Below are positions 7,314 through 15,426 of a DNA stretch of 21,213 bases, one piece after another. The stretch spans positions 1-21,213 of the forward strand of contig JAJYBO010000019.1 of NCBI GenBank assembly GCA_021778975.1. The letters are read 5' to 3'. The number at the start of each line of letters is the position of its first letter. Position 1 is the first letter of the stretch. This DNA is from Deltaproteobacteria bacterium. GTDB taxonomy: Bacteria; Desulfobacterota; Desulfobacteria; Desulfobacterales; Desulfatirhabdiaceae. A program made the position numbers and the translations under genes. A model generated the notes under the pieces. It worked only from the letters and a program-made list of their open reading frames with translations, was not told where the DNA came from and made no database searches.

Positions 7314-8570
7314 TTACTCGCGAATCTGTCCGTCTCCCAGCACCACGAACTTGGTGGTCGTCAGCTCGTCCAGTCCCATCGGCCCGAACGCATGGAGCTT
7401 GGTGGTGCTGATGCCGATTTCGGCGCCCAGCCCCAACTGGCCGCCGTCATTGAAGCGGGTGGAGGCATTGACCAGCACCACGGAAGAATTCACGGTTTTC
7501 ACAAACCGCCGGGCGTTGTCGTAATTTTGCGTGATAATGGCGTCCGTATGATCCGATCCGTAAGCGGCGATATGGGCCATCGCCTCATCCATATCCGACA
7601 CCACCCTGACGGCCAGAATCAGATCCAGATACTCGGCGGGCCAGTCCGCTTCCGTCGCCGAAGCGATCTGCGGCAGTATCCGCAGCGTCTGTTCGCACCC
7701 GCGGAGCGCAACACCGGCGGCTTGCAGCTTTTCGGCCACTCGCGGCAAAAACACCGGCGCCGCTTTCTGATGCACCAGAAGCGTTTCCATGGCGTTGCAG
7801 ACGCCGGGCCGCTGCACCTTGGCGTTCATGCAGATCCGTTCGGCCATTTCAATATCCGCGTCCGCATCCACATAAATGTGACAGACGCCTTTGTAATGCT
7901 TCAGCACCGGAATCCGGGAATTTTCCACCACAAACCGGATCAGTCCCTCCCCGCCGCGGGGGATGATGAGATCAATCCATTCTTCCTGCTGAAGCAGCGT
8001 GGTGACGGCGCTGCGATCGGCAACCGGCACCACCTGAGCGGCCCTGGCCGGCAGCCCCGCTTCCTGAAGGGCCCGGGAAATCAGCCCCGCCAGCACCTGA
8101 TTGGAATAAAGCGCTTCCGATCCGCCCCGGAGAATCACGGCATTTCCGGACTTCAGGCAAAGAGCGGCCGCATCAACCGTCACATTGGGCCGGGATTCGT
8201 AGATCATGCCGATGACGCCCAGCGGAATCCGGACGCGCGACACCTCAAGGCCATTCGGCCTGCGCCATGTCCGAACCGTCGCACCGACCGGATCGTCCAG
8301 CGCCGCCACTTCGCGAAGACCGCCCATCATAGACTGCATCGTTCCGTCTTTGATGGTCAGGCGATCTATCATGGCCGGGGACAGCCCGGCCTTTCGGGCG
8401 GCGTCAACGTCTCTGGCGTTTTCCTGCTGAATGAGCGAAGCGTTGTCGCGCAGCAAGTCCGCAAGTTTCAGCAGCGCCGTGTTTTTCTGAAGCGTCGAAC
8501 ACGCCGCCATTTCCCGGGATGCCGATTTGGCGGCCGCCGCCATATCGCTGATCATGGATTCAATCGTCAT
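7314..8570 (-). CDS. proA: Gamma-glutamyl phosphate reductase
   Basis: ProA reduces glutamyl-5-phosphate with NADPH to glutamate semialdehyde, the second step of proline synthesis. The 418-aa protein has the aldehyde-dehydrogenase-like fold, with MIYESRPNVTVDAAALCLKSGNA at 122-144 and RGGSEA at 148-153. QRPGVCNAMETLLVH places the catalytic Cys at 258, and ASTRFNDGGQLGLGAEIGIST near the C-terminus is a ProA hallmark. The ATG at 8570 is preceded by AGGAGG at 7 nt. It overlaps proB by 11 nt, as expected for a proBA unit whose products work together on a labile intermediate. Confidence 0.97.
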   Translation of the reverse strand: MTIESMISDMAAAAKSASREMAACSTLQKNTALLKLADLLRDNASLIQQENARDVDAARKAGLSPAMIDRLTIKDGTMQSMMGGLREVAALDDPVGATVRTWRRPNGLEVSRVRIPLGVIGMIYESRPNVTVDAAALCLKSGNAVILRGGSEALYSNQVLAGLISRALQEAGLPARAAQVVPVADRSAVTTLLQQEEWIDLIIPRGGEGLIRFVVENSRIPVLKHYKGVCHIYVDADADIEMAERICMNAKVQRPGVCNAMETLLVHQKAAPVFLPRVAEKLQAAGVALRGCEQTLRILPQIASATEADWPAEYLDLILAVRVVSDMDEAMAHIAAYGSDHTDAIITQNYDNARRFVKTVNSSVVLVNASTRFNDGGQLGLGAEIGISTTKLHAFGPMGLDELTTTKFVVLGDGQIRE

Positions 8571-9729
8571 GAAGCGCCTCCTGATGTCTTTTGTTTTTTC
8601 CCGTGGTAATTACCAGATTATCCCTGTGAATCACTTCGTCATAAGGCTTCTGCCCCAGCTTTTCCGCAATCCTCTGAGATTGCAATCCCATGATTTTCCG
8701 GATGTCGCCGGAGCTGTAATTGACAAGCCCCGTTCCCAGCACATCGTTGACCACGGTTTTGAATTCTACCGGAGCGCCCTGACCGAAATCTCCCTCGACC
8801 CCCACAATTCCGCTGGCCAGAAGGCTTTTCCCGCGTTTCAGCACAGCGGTGGCGGCGCCGTCATCAATGATAATACAGCCTTCCGGCTTCAGCGAATAGC
8901 CGATCCAGCACTTACGGCTGGCCAGACGCTCGCTCTGCGGCATAAAGAAGGTGCCATACGATTCGGCGTTAAAGAGCTTTTCGAGAATGTCCGGAATCTT
9001 GCCGTTGGCGACCACCATCGGAACGCCGGCGGCGGTCACTTTCTTGGCGGCCTTGATCTTGCTGAGCATACCGCCGGTCCCCAGGGAGCCGGGAATGGCG
9101 CTGGCGGCTCTTTCAATGGTTTTACGAAACGCCGTGACGGTTGGAATCAATTCGGCGTCGGCGTGGGTCCGGGGGTCTTTGGTGAACAGGCCGTCAATAT
9201 CCGACAATATGACCAAAATGTCGGCGTCGAGCAGCAGCGCGATCATGGCCGCCAGGTTGTCGTTGTCACCGAATTTGATGGACTCGATGGTGACCGTATC
9301 GTTTTCGTTGATGACGGGCACCACCTGCCAGGCCAGCAGGGTGTTGAGGGTGTTTCTGGCATTGAGATAGCGCCTGCGGTTACTGAGATCTTCGCTGGTG
9401 AGAAGTATCTGCGCCACTTTAGCACCGTAGCGCTCGAACGCGCTTTCATATTCCATGATGAGCGTCGCCTGCCCCACCGCGGACACCGCCTGGCGGCGGG
9501 GAATCTCATCGGGTCTTTTGGAAAGACCGATTTTACGGATGCCGGCGGACATGGCGCCGGATGTGACAAGAATGACTTCGAGTCCTCTGTCAATCAACCG
9601 GCATATCTGGCGGCTGATCGAGCGCACCACGTTCAGGTTCAGCCCGTTGTCTTCGGTCAGCACATTGCTGCCGACCTTGACAACCACCCGCTTCGCATTG
9701 TCAAAACTCGTTTTTCTGCCGGTCTCCAT
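8560..9729 (-). CDS. proB: Glutamate 5-kinase with C-terminal PUA domain
   Basis: ProB phosphorylates glutamate, the committed and usually proline-inhibited step of proline synthesis. Motifs of the amino-acid kinase domain are in order: VKVGSNVL (17-24), SGAMSAG (57-63), NENDTV (141-146), FGDNDNLAA (153-161) and LSDIDGLFTKDPR (175-187). Residues from about 275 on match the PUA domain of the long bacterial form (GCIIIDDGAATAVLKRGKSLLASGI, then the IRKIMGLQS end). Length (389 aa) is usual. The start overlaps the obgE end by 29 nt and has no clear Shine-Dalgarno site, so translational coupling to obgE is likely. The obgE-proB-proA order recurs in many bacteria. Confidence 0.96.
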   Translation of the reverse strand: METGRKTSFDNAKRVVVKVGSNVLTEDNGLNLNVVRSISRQICRLIDRGLEVILVTSGAMSAGIRKIGLSKRPDEIPRRQAVSAVGQATLIMEYESAFERYGAKVAQILLTSEDLSNRRRYLNARNTLNTLLAWQVVPVINENDTVTIESIKFGDNDNLAAMIALLLDADILVILSDIDGLFTKDPRTHADAELIPTVTAFRKTIERAASAIPGSLGTGGMLSKIKAAKKVTAAGVPMVVANGKIPDILEKLFNAESYGTFFMPQSERLASRKCWIGYSLKPEGCIIIDDGAATAVLKRGKSLLASGIVGVEGDFGQGAPVEFKTVVNDVLGTGLVNYSSGDIRKIMGLQSQRIAEKLGQKPYDEVIHRDNLVITTGKNKRHQEALHDD

Positions 9730-10729
9730 CAGCGGTTTCCAGAAAATGCGCCATCGTTGAGATCAGATCGTCAATGCCAAATCGGGTTGCCGAGGAGATG
9801 CCAAGCACCTGTCGCTGCAATCCGAAAGCTCTGCGGAAGCTGTCTGCCAGCGCTTCCGATCCGGAAATATCCATTTTGCTCAGGACGACCACCTGCGGCT
9901 TGTCCCGAAGGATATCGCTGTACGAGGCAAGTTCCTGATTGACGATATTGTAATTTTTCAAAGGGTCGTCCGGATCAATCGTCGAAACGTCAATCAGATG
10001 CACCAGAAAACGCGTGCGCTCCACATGTTTCAAAAAGCGGACGCCCAGCCCGGAACCGAAATGCGCGCCCTCGATCAAACCGGGGATATCGGCGACAACC
10101 ATTGGCTCCCCGCCCCACCGGGGTTGGACCACGCCCAGATTGGGAATCAGCGTGGTGAACGGGTAATCGGCAATTTTGGGATGGGCGGATGAAATTGTTG
10201 AAATCAACGTGGATTTACCGGCATTTGGCATGCCGATAAGCCCGACATCGGCAATCAGCTTCAGGTGTAGCCGAATGGACAGGCGCTGGCTTGGTTCTCC
10301 GGGTTGAGCGAACCGGGGCGTCTGGTGCGTGGATGTTTTGAAGTGGGTATTCCCCTGGCCACCCCGACCGCCTTTCGCCAGAATAAAGCTTTCATCGGGA
10401 AGGACACAGTCTTTGATGACTTCGTCCGTTTCGGCGTTGATGACAACCGTACCCGGCGGAATTTCAATGATCAGATCGTCACCGTCTTTGCCGGTTCGCT
10501 GATTGCCTTCACCGCCGGATCCGTTTTTCGCCTTGAAATGATTTCGGAACGAAAAATCGTAAAGAGTGCGTTTCCGGGGCGATGTTTTCAGAATGATATC
10601 GCCGCCCCGGCCTCCACTGCCGCCATCCGGCCCGCCCTTGGGGATAAACTTCTCTCTGCGAAAGCTGACGCAGCCGTTGCCTCCCTTGCCGGACTCTACC
10701 GTAATATCAATTTCGTCGATGAATTTCAC
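9701..10729 (-). CDS. obgE: Obg family GTPase (ribosome assembly, CgtA)
   Basis: ObgE/CgtA binds the 50S subunit during late assembly and links it to stress and the cell cycle. The 342-aa product has the glycine-rich Obg fold at residues 1-158 (KGGPDGGSGGRGGDI, GGEGNQRTGKDGDD, KGGRGGQGN), then the G domain: GMPNAGKST (166-174), DIPGLIEGA (214-222) and SKMD in the G4 position. It lacks the optional C-terminal OCT domain. The gene starts with GTG at 10729, sharing four bases (GTGA) with the rpmA stop, so its translation probably depends on ribosomes leaving rpmA. The rplU-rpmA-obgE order is one of the most conserved in bacteria. Confidence 0.97.
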   Translation of the reverse strand: MKFIDEIDITVESGKGGNGCVSFRREKFIPKGGPDGGSGGRGGDIILKTSPRKRTLYDFSFRNHFKAKNGSGGEGNQRTGKDGDDLIIEIPPGTVVINAETDEVIKDCVLPDESFILAKGGRGGQGNTHFKTSTHQTPRFAQPGEPSQRLSIRLHLKLIADVGLIGMPNAGKSTLISTISSAHPKIADYPFTTLIPNLGVVQPRWGGEPMVVADIPGLIEGAHFGSGLGVRFLKHVERTRFLVHLIDVSTIDPDDPLKNYNIVNQELASYSDILRDKPQVVVLSKMDISGSEALADSFRRAFGLQRQVLGISSATRFGIDDLISTMAHFLETADGDRQKNEF

Positions 10730-10980
10730 ACGGTATAGACGCTGACTTTTTTGCGGGTGCGGTCGTACCGCTCATATTTGACGACGCCATCAATCGTCGC
10801 GAAGAGCGTATAGTCCTTCCCAAGCCCTACGTTTTCACCCGGATGAATCTTGGTGCCGACCTGCCTCACCAGTATGTTGCCGGCCCGAACGTTTTCTCCG
10901 CCAAACCGTTTAACGCCCCTGCGTTGAGCATTGCTGTCGCGACCGTTTCGTGAACTGCCGCCTGCTTTCTTGTGCGCCAT
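10726..10980 (-). CDS. rpmA: 50S ribosomal protein L27 (bL27)
   Basis: L27 is a small basic protein whose N-terminus reaches the peptidyl-transferase centre. The 84-aa product is an almost canonical L27: MAHKKAGGSSRNGRDSNAQR, GVKRFGGENVRAGNILVRQVGT and GKDYTLFATIDGVVKYE. It has no N-terminal extension of the Firmicute type that needs cleavage. The ATG at 10980 has GGAG about 10 nt upstream. It lies 78 nt after rplU and overlaps obgE by 4 nt. Confidence 0.98.
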   Translation of the reverse strand: MAHKKAGGSSRNGRDSNAQRRGVKRFGGENVRAGNILVRQVGTKIHPGENVGLGKDYTLFATIDGVVKYERYDRTRKKVSVYTV

Positions 10981-11058
10981 AACCCCACATCTCCTACCGA
11001 TTCATAAAGTTTCAAATGCTGCGCAATCATCATACAGTGCTGACGCACAGCGATATCG

Positions 11059-11370
11059 TCACGCTTCGATGCTGTCAATTTTCACTGCCGTAAAATATTG
11101 GCGATGCCCCTGTTTTTTCCGGTATCCCTTACGGCGTTTGAATTTGAATACGATAACTTTTTTGGCCCGGTCCTGTTCTACAATACGGGCATTGACTTTA
11201 ACGTTCTCAAGAACCGGTTTCCCGACCGACAGATTTTCGCCATCGGAATACAGCAGCACTTTATCAAACGCCACCGGCGCGCCCACCTCACCAGGAATTT
11301 TTTCAATTCTGAGCGTTTCGCCTGTTTGAACCCTGTATTGTTTTCCGCCTGTTGCAACTACAGCGTACAT
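11059..11370 (-). CDS. rplU: 50S ribosomal protein L21 (bL21)
   Basis: L21 binds 23S rRNA and L20. The 103-aa product MYAVVATGGKQYRVQTGE... with VLLYSDGENLSVGKP and a basic KRRKGYRKKQGHRQYFTAVKI segment is a full-length L21. The second of two close in-frame ATGs (11370) is chosen because GGAGG lies 7 nt upstream of it but only 1 nt from the first (11376). It is the first gene of the long minus-strand operon and has a leader of about 145 nt if the candidate promoter at 11522-11550 is right. Confidence 0.97.
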   Translation of the reverse strand: MYAVVATGGKQYRVQTGETLRIEKIPGEVGAPVAFDKVLLYSDGENLSVGKPVLENVKVNARIVEQDRAKKVIVFKFKRRKGYRKKQGHRQYFTAVKIDSIEA

Positions 11371-11521
11371 ATTCATTCCTCCTCACGAATGGCAGCAGCT
11401 TCATAATTTCCGAGGGCTGCGCGCCTCTGTGTCAAATCATCCGGTGCTGAAAAACCATATAACGGTTCACAAAGCCGGCCTCATGACGCCATAAAAATAA
11501 TAAACTTTTTCAAATCTTTTA

Positions 11522-11550
11522 ATTCTTGTCTGAATGCCGGATAAAGTCAA
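11522..11550 (-). promoter_or_regulatory. Candidate promoter of the rplU operon
   Basis: On the minus strand TTGACT (11545-11550, 5 of 6 to the -35 consensus) is followed after exactly 17 nt by AAGAAT (11522-11527, 4 of 6 to the -10). Transcription would begin near 11515, giving rplU a leader of roughly 145 nt, long enough for autogenous control. The AT-rich stretch just downstream offers weaker alternatives such as TTGAAA. Confidence 0.4.
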
Positions 11551-11768
11551 GATTTTTTTGTGACATGGGTACGGCAAATTTGTTCTCCATGCGCCTATCT
11601 AATGAGATGCCGTAATGGCTGAACCCCTTGCAACGCCCCTGAAGTTCGGACATATCGTTACTTGCAATTTTGTCATGCCTGTGGCATAGATTCAAGCCTG
11701 TATGGAATATCGCTGTCATTTCGTGATACTATGGGCGATTCCCGACATAGAATACACCCTTTTGGAAA

Positions 11769-11840
11769 AGAACACCCCCTGCCCCCTCAAGGGGGAATAC
11801 AAACCTAAGGCTGCCCCTGCATTTCAGCACAGGGTGTTCT
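11769..11840 (+). promoter_or_regulatory. Putative structured leader upstream of leuS
   Basis: A perfect 9-bp inverted repeat, AGAACACCC (11769-11777) and GGGTGTTCT (11832-11840), encloses two smaller hairpins. One is CCCCC-TCAA-GGGGG (11782-11795 region, 5-6 bp); the other is GCTG...CAGC (11810-11828). Together they could form a three-way junction in the leuS mRNA leader, ending 60 nt before the ATG. No T-box core, terminator T-run or run of leucine codons is seen, so the mechanism is unknown. It could also be chance or a decayed small repeat. Confidence 0.3.
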
Positions 11841-11900
11841 ATGACGAAAATCACCATAGATATTGGATCCATCACATTGAGACAAGGAATATAATCTGAA

Positions 11901-14489
11901 ATGGACGAGTGTTACAAACCGGAAACCGTCGAAGCAAAATGGCAGGCGTACTGGACATCCGAAGGCCTGCACAAGGTGCAGGAAGATACTTCCAAAAACA
12001 AATATTATCTTCTGGAAATGTTTCCATATCCTTCCGGTAAAATTCATATGGGCCATGTCCGCAATTATACTATCGGCGATGTGGTGGCCCGATACAAGCA
12101 TATGAGAGGCTACAATGTGCTGCACCCCATGGGCTGGGATGCCTTTGGAATGCCCGCTGAAAATGCCGCCATCGCCAACAAAACACACCCCGCCCGCTGG
12201 ACCTACGACAACATCAACACCATGCGCCAGCAACTGCAACGCATGGGGTTTTCCTATGACTGGGACAGAGAAATCGCTACCTGCAGACCGGAATATTATC
12301 GCTGGGAGCAATGGCTTTTCCTCAAGATGTACGAAAAAGGAATGGCCTATCGCAAAGAATCCTATGTCAACTGGTGCGAAACATGCCAGACAGTACTGGC
12401 CAACGAACAGGTAGAAGCCGGTATGTGCTGGCGGTGCGGCAAACCGGTGCGGCAGAAAAAACTGGCCCAGTGGTTTTTCAAAATTACCGATTACGCGGAC
12501 GATCTGCTGGTTCATTGCGACCTGCTATCCGGATGGCCAGATAAAGTGGTCACCATGCAAAAAAACTGGATCGGGAAAAGCATCGGCGCCGAAATTCGCT
12601 TTCCCATCGAAAATTCATCCCAGTATATCTCCGTGTTTACAACCCGCCAGGATACCATTTGCGGCGCGACCTTCATCTGTCTGGCCCCAGAACATCCGAT
12701 GGTACTCGAACTGTCCGCGAATACCCCCCAGTCGGCCGCGGTAACGGCGTTTGTGGATCGCATTTCCATGCAGGATCGTTCCGTCAAAGGCATCGAGGCA
12801 TATGACAAAGAAGGCGTTTTTACCGGAGCCTGCTGCATCAACCCGATGAACGGGCGTAAAATGCCAGTCTATACGGCAAATTTCGCATTGATGGGATACG
12901 GAACCGGAGCGGTCATGTCGGTGCCCGCCCATGACCAGCGCGACTTCGATTTCGCCCGAAAATACAGCCTCGAGATCATCGTGGTGGTTCAGCCAGAGGG
13001 GTCTGTGCTGGATCCGTCTCAAATGACGGAAGCCTATACAGGCGAGGGCCTGATGGTCAATTCCGGAGATTTCAACGGACAAAAAAATACGGAAGCGCTG
13101 CAATCCATCGCGGATTACCTGGAAGCCCATGATCTGGGAAAACGCACAATCAGTTTTCGTCTGCGAGACTGGGGAATCTCCCGACAGCGATACTGGGGAG
13201 CGCCCATTCCCATGATTCATTGCGATGCATGCGGCATTGCGCCGGCGCCGGAATCCGACCTTCCGGTCGTCTTGCCCGAAGACGCAGACCTGCTCGAAGG
13301 CGGTCATTCTCCCCTGCCGACACTGCCCGGATTCATGAATGTAGTCTGCCCCCAATGCGGCGCCCCCAATGCCCGGCGAGAAACCGACACGATGGACACG
13401 TTTGTAGAATCGTCCTGGTATTTTCAAAGGTATTGCAGCCCTCATTATCACGACGGCATGTTCGACCCGCGGGCGGTGAATTACTGGATGCCGGTAGATC
13501 AGTATATCGGCGGCGTAGAACACGCCATTTTGCATCTCCTCTATTCCCGCTACTACACGCGTGTTTTGCACGACATGGGCATGGTATCCTACAAAGAGCC
13601 GTTCACAAGACTGCTGACCCAGGGAATGGTCTGCAAAGAGACCGTTCACTGCCCGACCCACGGGTTTTTGTTTCCGGAAGATGCGTCTTCCGGAAAAGAG
13701 CGCCTGTGCAACATCTGCCACCAGCCGGTTACCATCGGCCGGGTCGAGAAGATGTCCAAATCCAAAAAAAACGTGGTGGATCCCAACATTCTCCTGCAAA
13801 AATATGGGGCGGACACCACACGGCTGTTCTGCCTTTTTGCGTCTCCTCCGGAAAGAAGCCTGGAATGGAGCGAACAGGGCGTTGATGGCAGTTTTCGTTT
13901 TTTAAGCCGGATATGGCGGCTTTCAACGGCCTGGCTGCCATACATTCAGCATGTATCCGCATTCGATGGCGACATGGGGTCTCTTTCTCCAGAACATCGA
14001 GAACTGCATAAAAAAATACATCAGACCATTTTCAAGGTGACAACGGACATTGAAGACCGGTTTCATTTCAACACGGCTATCAGCGCCGTCATGGAACTGG
14101 TCAACATGATGTACGGGTTCTCCGCCAGCGATAGCTCCCCGGAGCTGGCGCGCATGTTCCGGCTGGCCATTGAATCCGTCGTTCTGCTTCTGTCTCCGGT
14201 CACGCCCCATATCGCGGAAGAAATCTGGCATGAACTGGGATATTCCAGCAGCATTTTCATGGCCACGTGGCCGACCTATCGCCCCGAAGCCCTGGTGAAA
14301 GACATGTTGCTGGTGGTGGTGCAGGTCAACGGCAAGTTGCGGAGCAAGTTTACGATAGATGCGGATGCCGAAGACGACGCCATTGAACGGCAGGCGCTGG
14401 CGGATGAACGCATTGTCAAATGTATTGCCGGTAAAACGATCCGGAAAGTTGTTGTCGTTCAGAAAAAATTAGTGAATATTGTCGTATGA
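11901..14489 (+). CDS. leuS: Leucyl-tRNA synthetase
   Basis: LeuS charges tRNA-Leu with leucine and proofreads mischarged products. The 862-aa class Ia enzyme has the HIGH motif as HMGH (49-52, in FPYPSGKIHMGH) and a zinc knuckle Cys159-Cys162/Cys176-Cys179 in the ZN-1 domain. The CP1 editing domain shows TTRQDTICGATF and MSVPAHDQRDFDFA. MDTFVESSWYF and KMSKSKKN (617-624) follow, and the C-terminal anticodon-binding part ends in VQVNGKLR and IRKVVVVQKKLVNIVV. The Thr-rich and Asp editing positions look intact, so editing is probably functional. A Cys/His-bearing insert (CPTHG...CNICH) precedes KMSKS, as in other bacterial LeuS. The ATG at 11901 has AAGGA about 12 nt upstream, a loose spacing. 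Its stop overlaps the next start by 4 nt. Confidence 0.98.
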   Translation: MDECYKPETVEAKWQAYWTSEGLHKVQEDTSKNKYYLLEMFPYPSGKIHMGHVRNYTIGDVVARYKHMRGYNVLHPMGWDAFGMPAENAAIANKTHPARWTYDNINTMRQQLQRMGFSYDWDREIATCRPEYYRWEQWLFLKMYEKGMAYRKESYVNWCETCQTVLANEQVEAGMCWRCGKPVRQKKLAQWFFKITDYADDLLVHCDLLSGWPDKVVTMQKNWIGKSIGAEIRFPIENSSQYISVFTTRQDTICGATFICLAPEHPMVLELSANTPQSAAVTAFVDRISMQDRSVKGIEAYDKEGVFTGACCINPMNGRKMPVYTANFALMGYGTGAVMSVPAHDQRDFDFARKYSLEIIVVVQPEGSVLDPSQMTEAYTGEGLMVNSGDFNGQKNTEALQSIADYLEAHDLGKRTISFRLRDWGISRQRYWGAPIPMIHCDACGIAPAPESDLPVVLPEDADLLEGGHSPLPTLPGFMNVVCPQCGAPNARRETDTMDTFVESSWYFQRYCSPHYHDGMFDPRAVNYWMPVDQYIGGVEHAILHLLYSRYYTRVLHDMGMVSYKEPFTRLLTQGMVCKETVHCPTHGFLFPEDASSGKERLCNICHQPVTIGRVEKMSKSKKNVVDPNILLQKYGADTTRLFCLFASPPERSLEWSEQGVDGSFRFLSRIWRLSTAWLPYIQHVSAFDGDMGSLSPEHRELHKKIHQTIFKVTTDIEDRFHFNTAISAVMELVNMMYGFSASDSSPELARMFRLAIESVVLLLSPVTPHIAEEIWHELGYSSSIFMATWPTYRPEALVKDMLLVVVQVNGKLRSKFTIDADAEDDAIERQALADERIVKCIAGKTIRKVVVVQKKLVNIVV

Positions 14490-15049
14490 TTCCGTATATC
14501 AGGACAAAAATTTCGAATGGCGGCATTTCGATGATATCGAAAAAATGGATACCAGGGGTCATACTGGGATGTATCGTTCTGCTGGCGGGGTGTTCCTATC
14601 GTTTTACAGGTTCCGGAGCGCTGCCGTCCGGCATGACGCGGATTTATATTTCGGTCATCCAAAATAAAACGGCAGAAGTGGGAATCGAGAATTTTCTGAC
14701 GGACAGCCTTATCAATGAATTCATGCTCCGAAGAAAAAACGCCATTGCGACCCGTGAAGACGCCGATGGCGTGCTGACCGGCAGCATCGAATATGTACAG
14801 GACGCCACCATTGCCCACAGCACCCAGACGACCTCGACGCAGCGCCGGGTTTCTGTGGGCGCCAATCTGAAACTGACAGATACTCACGGAAAAGTGGTAT
14901 GGGCCACCGCCGGCATCAATTCAAATCAGGTTTACAACGTTGTCTCCACAGACAAGATGGCAACGGAACAGAACAAAAAAGCGGCGATTCAAGTGTTGTC
15001 TCGACGGCTGGCGGAAAGAATTTTCAACCGGCTGACAGATGATTTTTGA
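14486..15049 (+). CDS. lptE: LPS-assembly lipoprotein LptE
   Basis: LptE plugs the LptD barrel that inserts lipopolysaccharide in the outer membrane. The frame gives 187 aa from the ATG at 14486, which overlaps the leuS stop as ATGA. An in-frame ATG at 14531 would give 172 aa and a more typical lipoprotein signal (MISKKWIPG, hydrophobic core, LLAGC), with the lipidated Cys at residue 21 rather than 36; both starts are possible. After the lipobox the pattern GCSYRFTGSGALPSGMTRIYI...NKTAEVGIE...LTDSLINEF matches the LptE family. The leuS-lptE order is conserved in Gram-negatives and supports the call. Unlike in E. coli, holA does not follow; rpsT lies head-on instead. Confidence 0.85.
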   Translation: MIPYIRTKISNGGISMISKKWIPGVILGCIVLLAGCSYRFTGSGALPSGMTRIYISVIQNKTAEVGIENFLTDSLINEFMLRRKNAIATREDADGVLTGSIEYVQDATIAHSTQTTSTQRRVSVGANLKLTDTHGKVVWATAGINSNQVYNVVSTDKMATEQNKKAAIQVLSRRLAERIFNRLTDDF

Positions 15050-15091
15050 AAAAAATCAGGGCAGGTGTTTGAAAAAGCCCCCCCTGCCCCC
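15049..15091 (-). terminator. Intrinsic terminator of rpsT
   Basis: Read on the minus strand, GGGCAGG (complement of 15083-15089) pairs with CCTGCCC (complement of 15059-15065) around a 17-nt loop. TGA and a run of seven T (complement of 15049-15056) follow. It begins 8 nt after the rpsT stop and its T-run overlaps the lptE stop region. On the plus strand the same hairpin lacks a T-run, so it is not an obvious terminator for lptE. Confidence 0.65.
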
Positions 15092-15098
15092 ACATACT

Positions 15099-15365
15099 TC
15101 ATTTTGCCGCGGCATTGACCATTCTTGCCAACCTCGAAACCCGGCGGGCGGCTGTATTGCGATGAATACAGCCTTTGGCGGCGGCTTTATCTACAACCGA
15201 CTGTGCTGCTTTCAACGGCATGTCCATATCCTGATCGGATGGCGACGCCGTGATGTCGCAAATAGTTCTGACAGCAGAGCGAACCTTGGACCTGATGGAT
15301 TTGTTCCGGGTTCGGTGATTTTCGTTTTGTCTGGCGCGTTTTAATGCGGATTTATGATTTGCCAA
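15099..15365 (-). CDS. rpsT: 30S ribosomal protein S20 (bS20), TTG start
   Basis: S20 is a small basic helical protein that binds 16S rRNA early in 30S assembly. From the TTG at 15365 the product is 88 aa, (M)ANHKSALKRARQNENHRTRN...KAAAKGCIHRNTAARRVSRLARMV, the normal S20 length and N-terminus. AAGGAG lies 7 nt upstream of that TTG. An upstream ATG at 15455 would add 30 residues encoded by the promoter itself, so it is rejected. In E. coli rpsT also starts with UUG, and the weak start is needed for autogenous control, so the same may apply here. The gene is monocistronic, with its own promoter and terminator. Confidence 0.96.
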   Translation of the reverse strand: MANHKSALKRARQNENHRTRNKSIRSKVRSAVRTICDITASPSDQDMDMPLKAAQSVVDKAAAKGCIHRNTAARRVSRLARMVNAAAK

Positions 15366-15426
15366 AGAAATTCTCCTTAACTGAATTTTTAAAATTTGAC
15401 TTTTTATGAGAGTATTAAAATTTGTT

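Larger units (their letters stand above)
11371..11900. other. Divergent intergenic region between rplU and leuS
   Basis: About 530 nt separates rplU (-) and leuS (+), the largest gap in the window. No convincing gene is present; short open frames exist on both strands (66 aa on minus at 11519-11719, 65 aa on plus at 11702-11899) but have no ribosome-binding site or recognisable product. The rplU side is AT-rich, with a candidate promoter at 11522-11550. The leuS side holds nested inverted repeats (11769-11840). No tRNA or known riboswitch signature, including the T-box core, was seen. Confidence 0.6.

Noticed and set aside
7392..8609. 405-aa plus-strand open frame opposite proA
   Set aside because: It is antisense to proA, rich in His, Arg and Gly with no known domain, as expected from the mirror frame of a GC-rich gene.
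8527..9942. 471-aa plus-strand open frame opposite proB and the obgE end
   Set aside because: Antisense shadow; it runs through two well-identified genes and resembles no protein.
11702..11899. 65-aa frame upstream of leuS as a leader peptide
   Set aside because: No Shine-Dalgarno site and no cluster of Leu codons, so leucine-dependent attenuation is not supported.
12615..13799. 394-aa minus-strand open frame inside leuS
   Set aside because: Antisense to a conserved leuS; no ribosome-binding site or recognisable product.
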